A stretch of DNA of 34,748 nt from Bradyrhizobium sp. (GTDB taxonomy: Bacteria; Pseudomonadota; Alphaproteobacteria; Rhizobiales; Xanthobacteraceae): the NCBI RefSeq assembly GCF_030697065.1, contig NZ_JAUYQU010000257.1, positions 1-34,748 of the forward strand. The letters run 5' to 3'. Positions within the stretch are counted from its first letter, which is position 1. The number at the start of each line of letters is the position of its first letter. Made by a program: the position numbers and the translations under genes. Below, in pieces: positions 34,653-34,748 of the stretch. The notes under the pieces are model-generated. The model had not been told where the DNA came from. It saw nothing but the letters and a program-made list of their open reading frames with translations, and did no database searches.

Positions 34653-34748
34653 ATGGTCTCGCGCTCCCGACTCAAATCCCTGCTCACCGGGCTTGCCCTC
34701 TATACGATGGCGGCGGCGATGGTCGGCTATTTCGGCGTCAACGCCTAT
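34653..34748 (+). CDS. ftsB: FtsB/DivIC-like septum formation initiator (N-terminal part, runs off window)
   Basis: Only the first 32 codons are visible. They read a short basic start (MVSRSRLKS), then a single TM helix (LLTGLALYTMAAAMVGYFGV) and NAY at the window edge. This is the layout of alphaproteobacterial FtsB/'septum formation initiator' proteins: cytoplasmic stub, TM helix, then a periplasmic coiled coil outside the window. FtsB joins FtsL and FtsQ in the divisome. The assignment rests on resemblance to remembered Bradyrhizobium homologues and on position downstream of eno; the coiled coil needed for proof is not visible. Confidence 0.7.
   Translation, partial: MVSRSRLKSLLTGLALYTMAAAMVGYFGVNAY

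Overview
This GC-rich window (about 65% G+C by eye) looks like chromosomal DNA of a Bradyrhizobium/Rhodopseudomonas-type alphaproteobacterium (Nitrobacteraceae). The reasons are the core gene order ppiD-trpD-trpC-moaC, tpiA-secG-pyrG-kdsA and eno...ftsB, the near-family protein sequences, and a composite palindromic intergenic repeat typical of these genomes. No rRNA, tRNA, CRISPR array, transposase or integrase was seen.

Layout. 1-412: start of moeA (minus strand, runs off the window), followed by a palindromic repeat. 538-9807: accessory and signalling block with a HAD phosphatase, a hybrid sensor histidine kinase broken by a frameshift, an HpcH/HpaI-type aldolase, a small membrane protein, an Old Yellow Enzyme-type oxidoreductase, a membrane GGDEF-EAL protein, an orphan Flp-type pilin with a clear sigma-54 promoter, and a small secreted protein. 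9931-14220 (minus): ppiD-trpD-trpC-moaC, a tight co-directional cluster. 14459-18923 (plus): tpiA, secG, pyrG, a NIPSNAP protein and kdsA, all housekeeping. 18923-23953 (plus): an MFS transporter translationally coupled to kdsA, a glutaminase fused to STAS and cyclic-nucleotide-binding domains, and a two-gene membrane/HlyD unit. 23968-25867: divergent queF and eno. 26007-33833: second accessory block with a YqaA/DedA-type membrane protein, a proline/alanine-repeat M15-like peptidase candidate, an HSL-family esterase, an MDR dehydrogenase, and an operon encoding a 2Fe-2S subunit, a Tat-exported molybdenum hydroxylase subunit and an AraC regulator. 34034-34748: flavodoxin-fold NAD(P)H:FMN reductase and the start of an ftsB/septum-formation-initiator gene.

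How it fits together. The two accessory blocks sit where related genomes usually have close neighbours (moaC next to moeA; eno near ftsB/pdh), so they look like insertions or rearrangements into conserved operons; this is inference from remembered gene orders. Molybdenum links two parts: moaC and moeA make the cofactor that the 31258-33833 hydroxylase needs. Second-messenger and surface signalling is the theme of 1245-9463: a broken two-component kinase, a c-di-GMP enzyme and a pilin, the last two separated by a regulatory region holding a perfect 23-bp palindrome, a CtrA-like half-site and a -24/-12 promoter. I see no whole undescribed system. The most unusual items are that regulatory region, the three-domain glutaminase, the kinase lesion at the ATP-lid G2 box, and the repeat-bearing M15-like protein.
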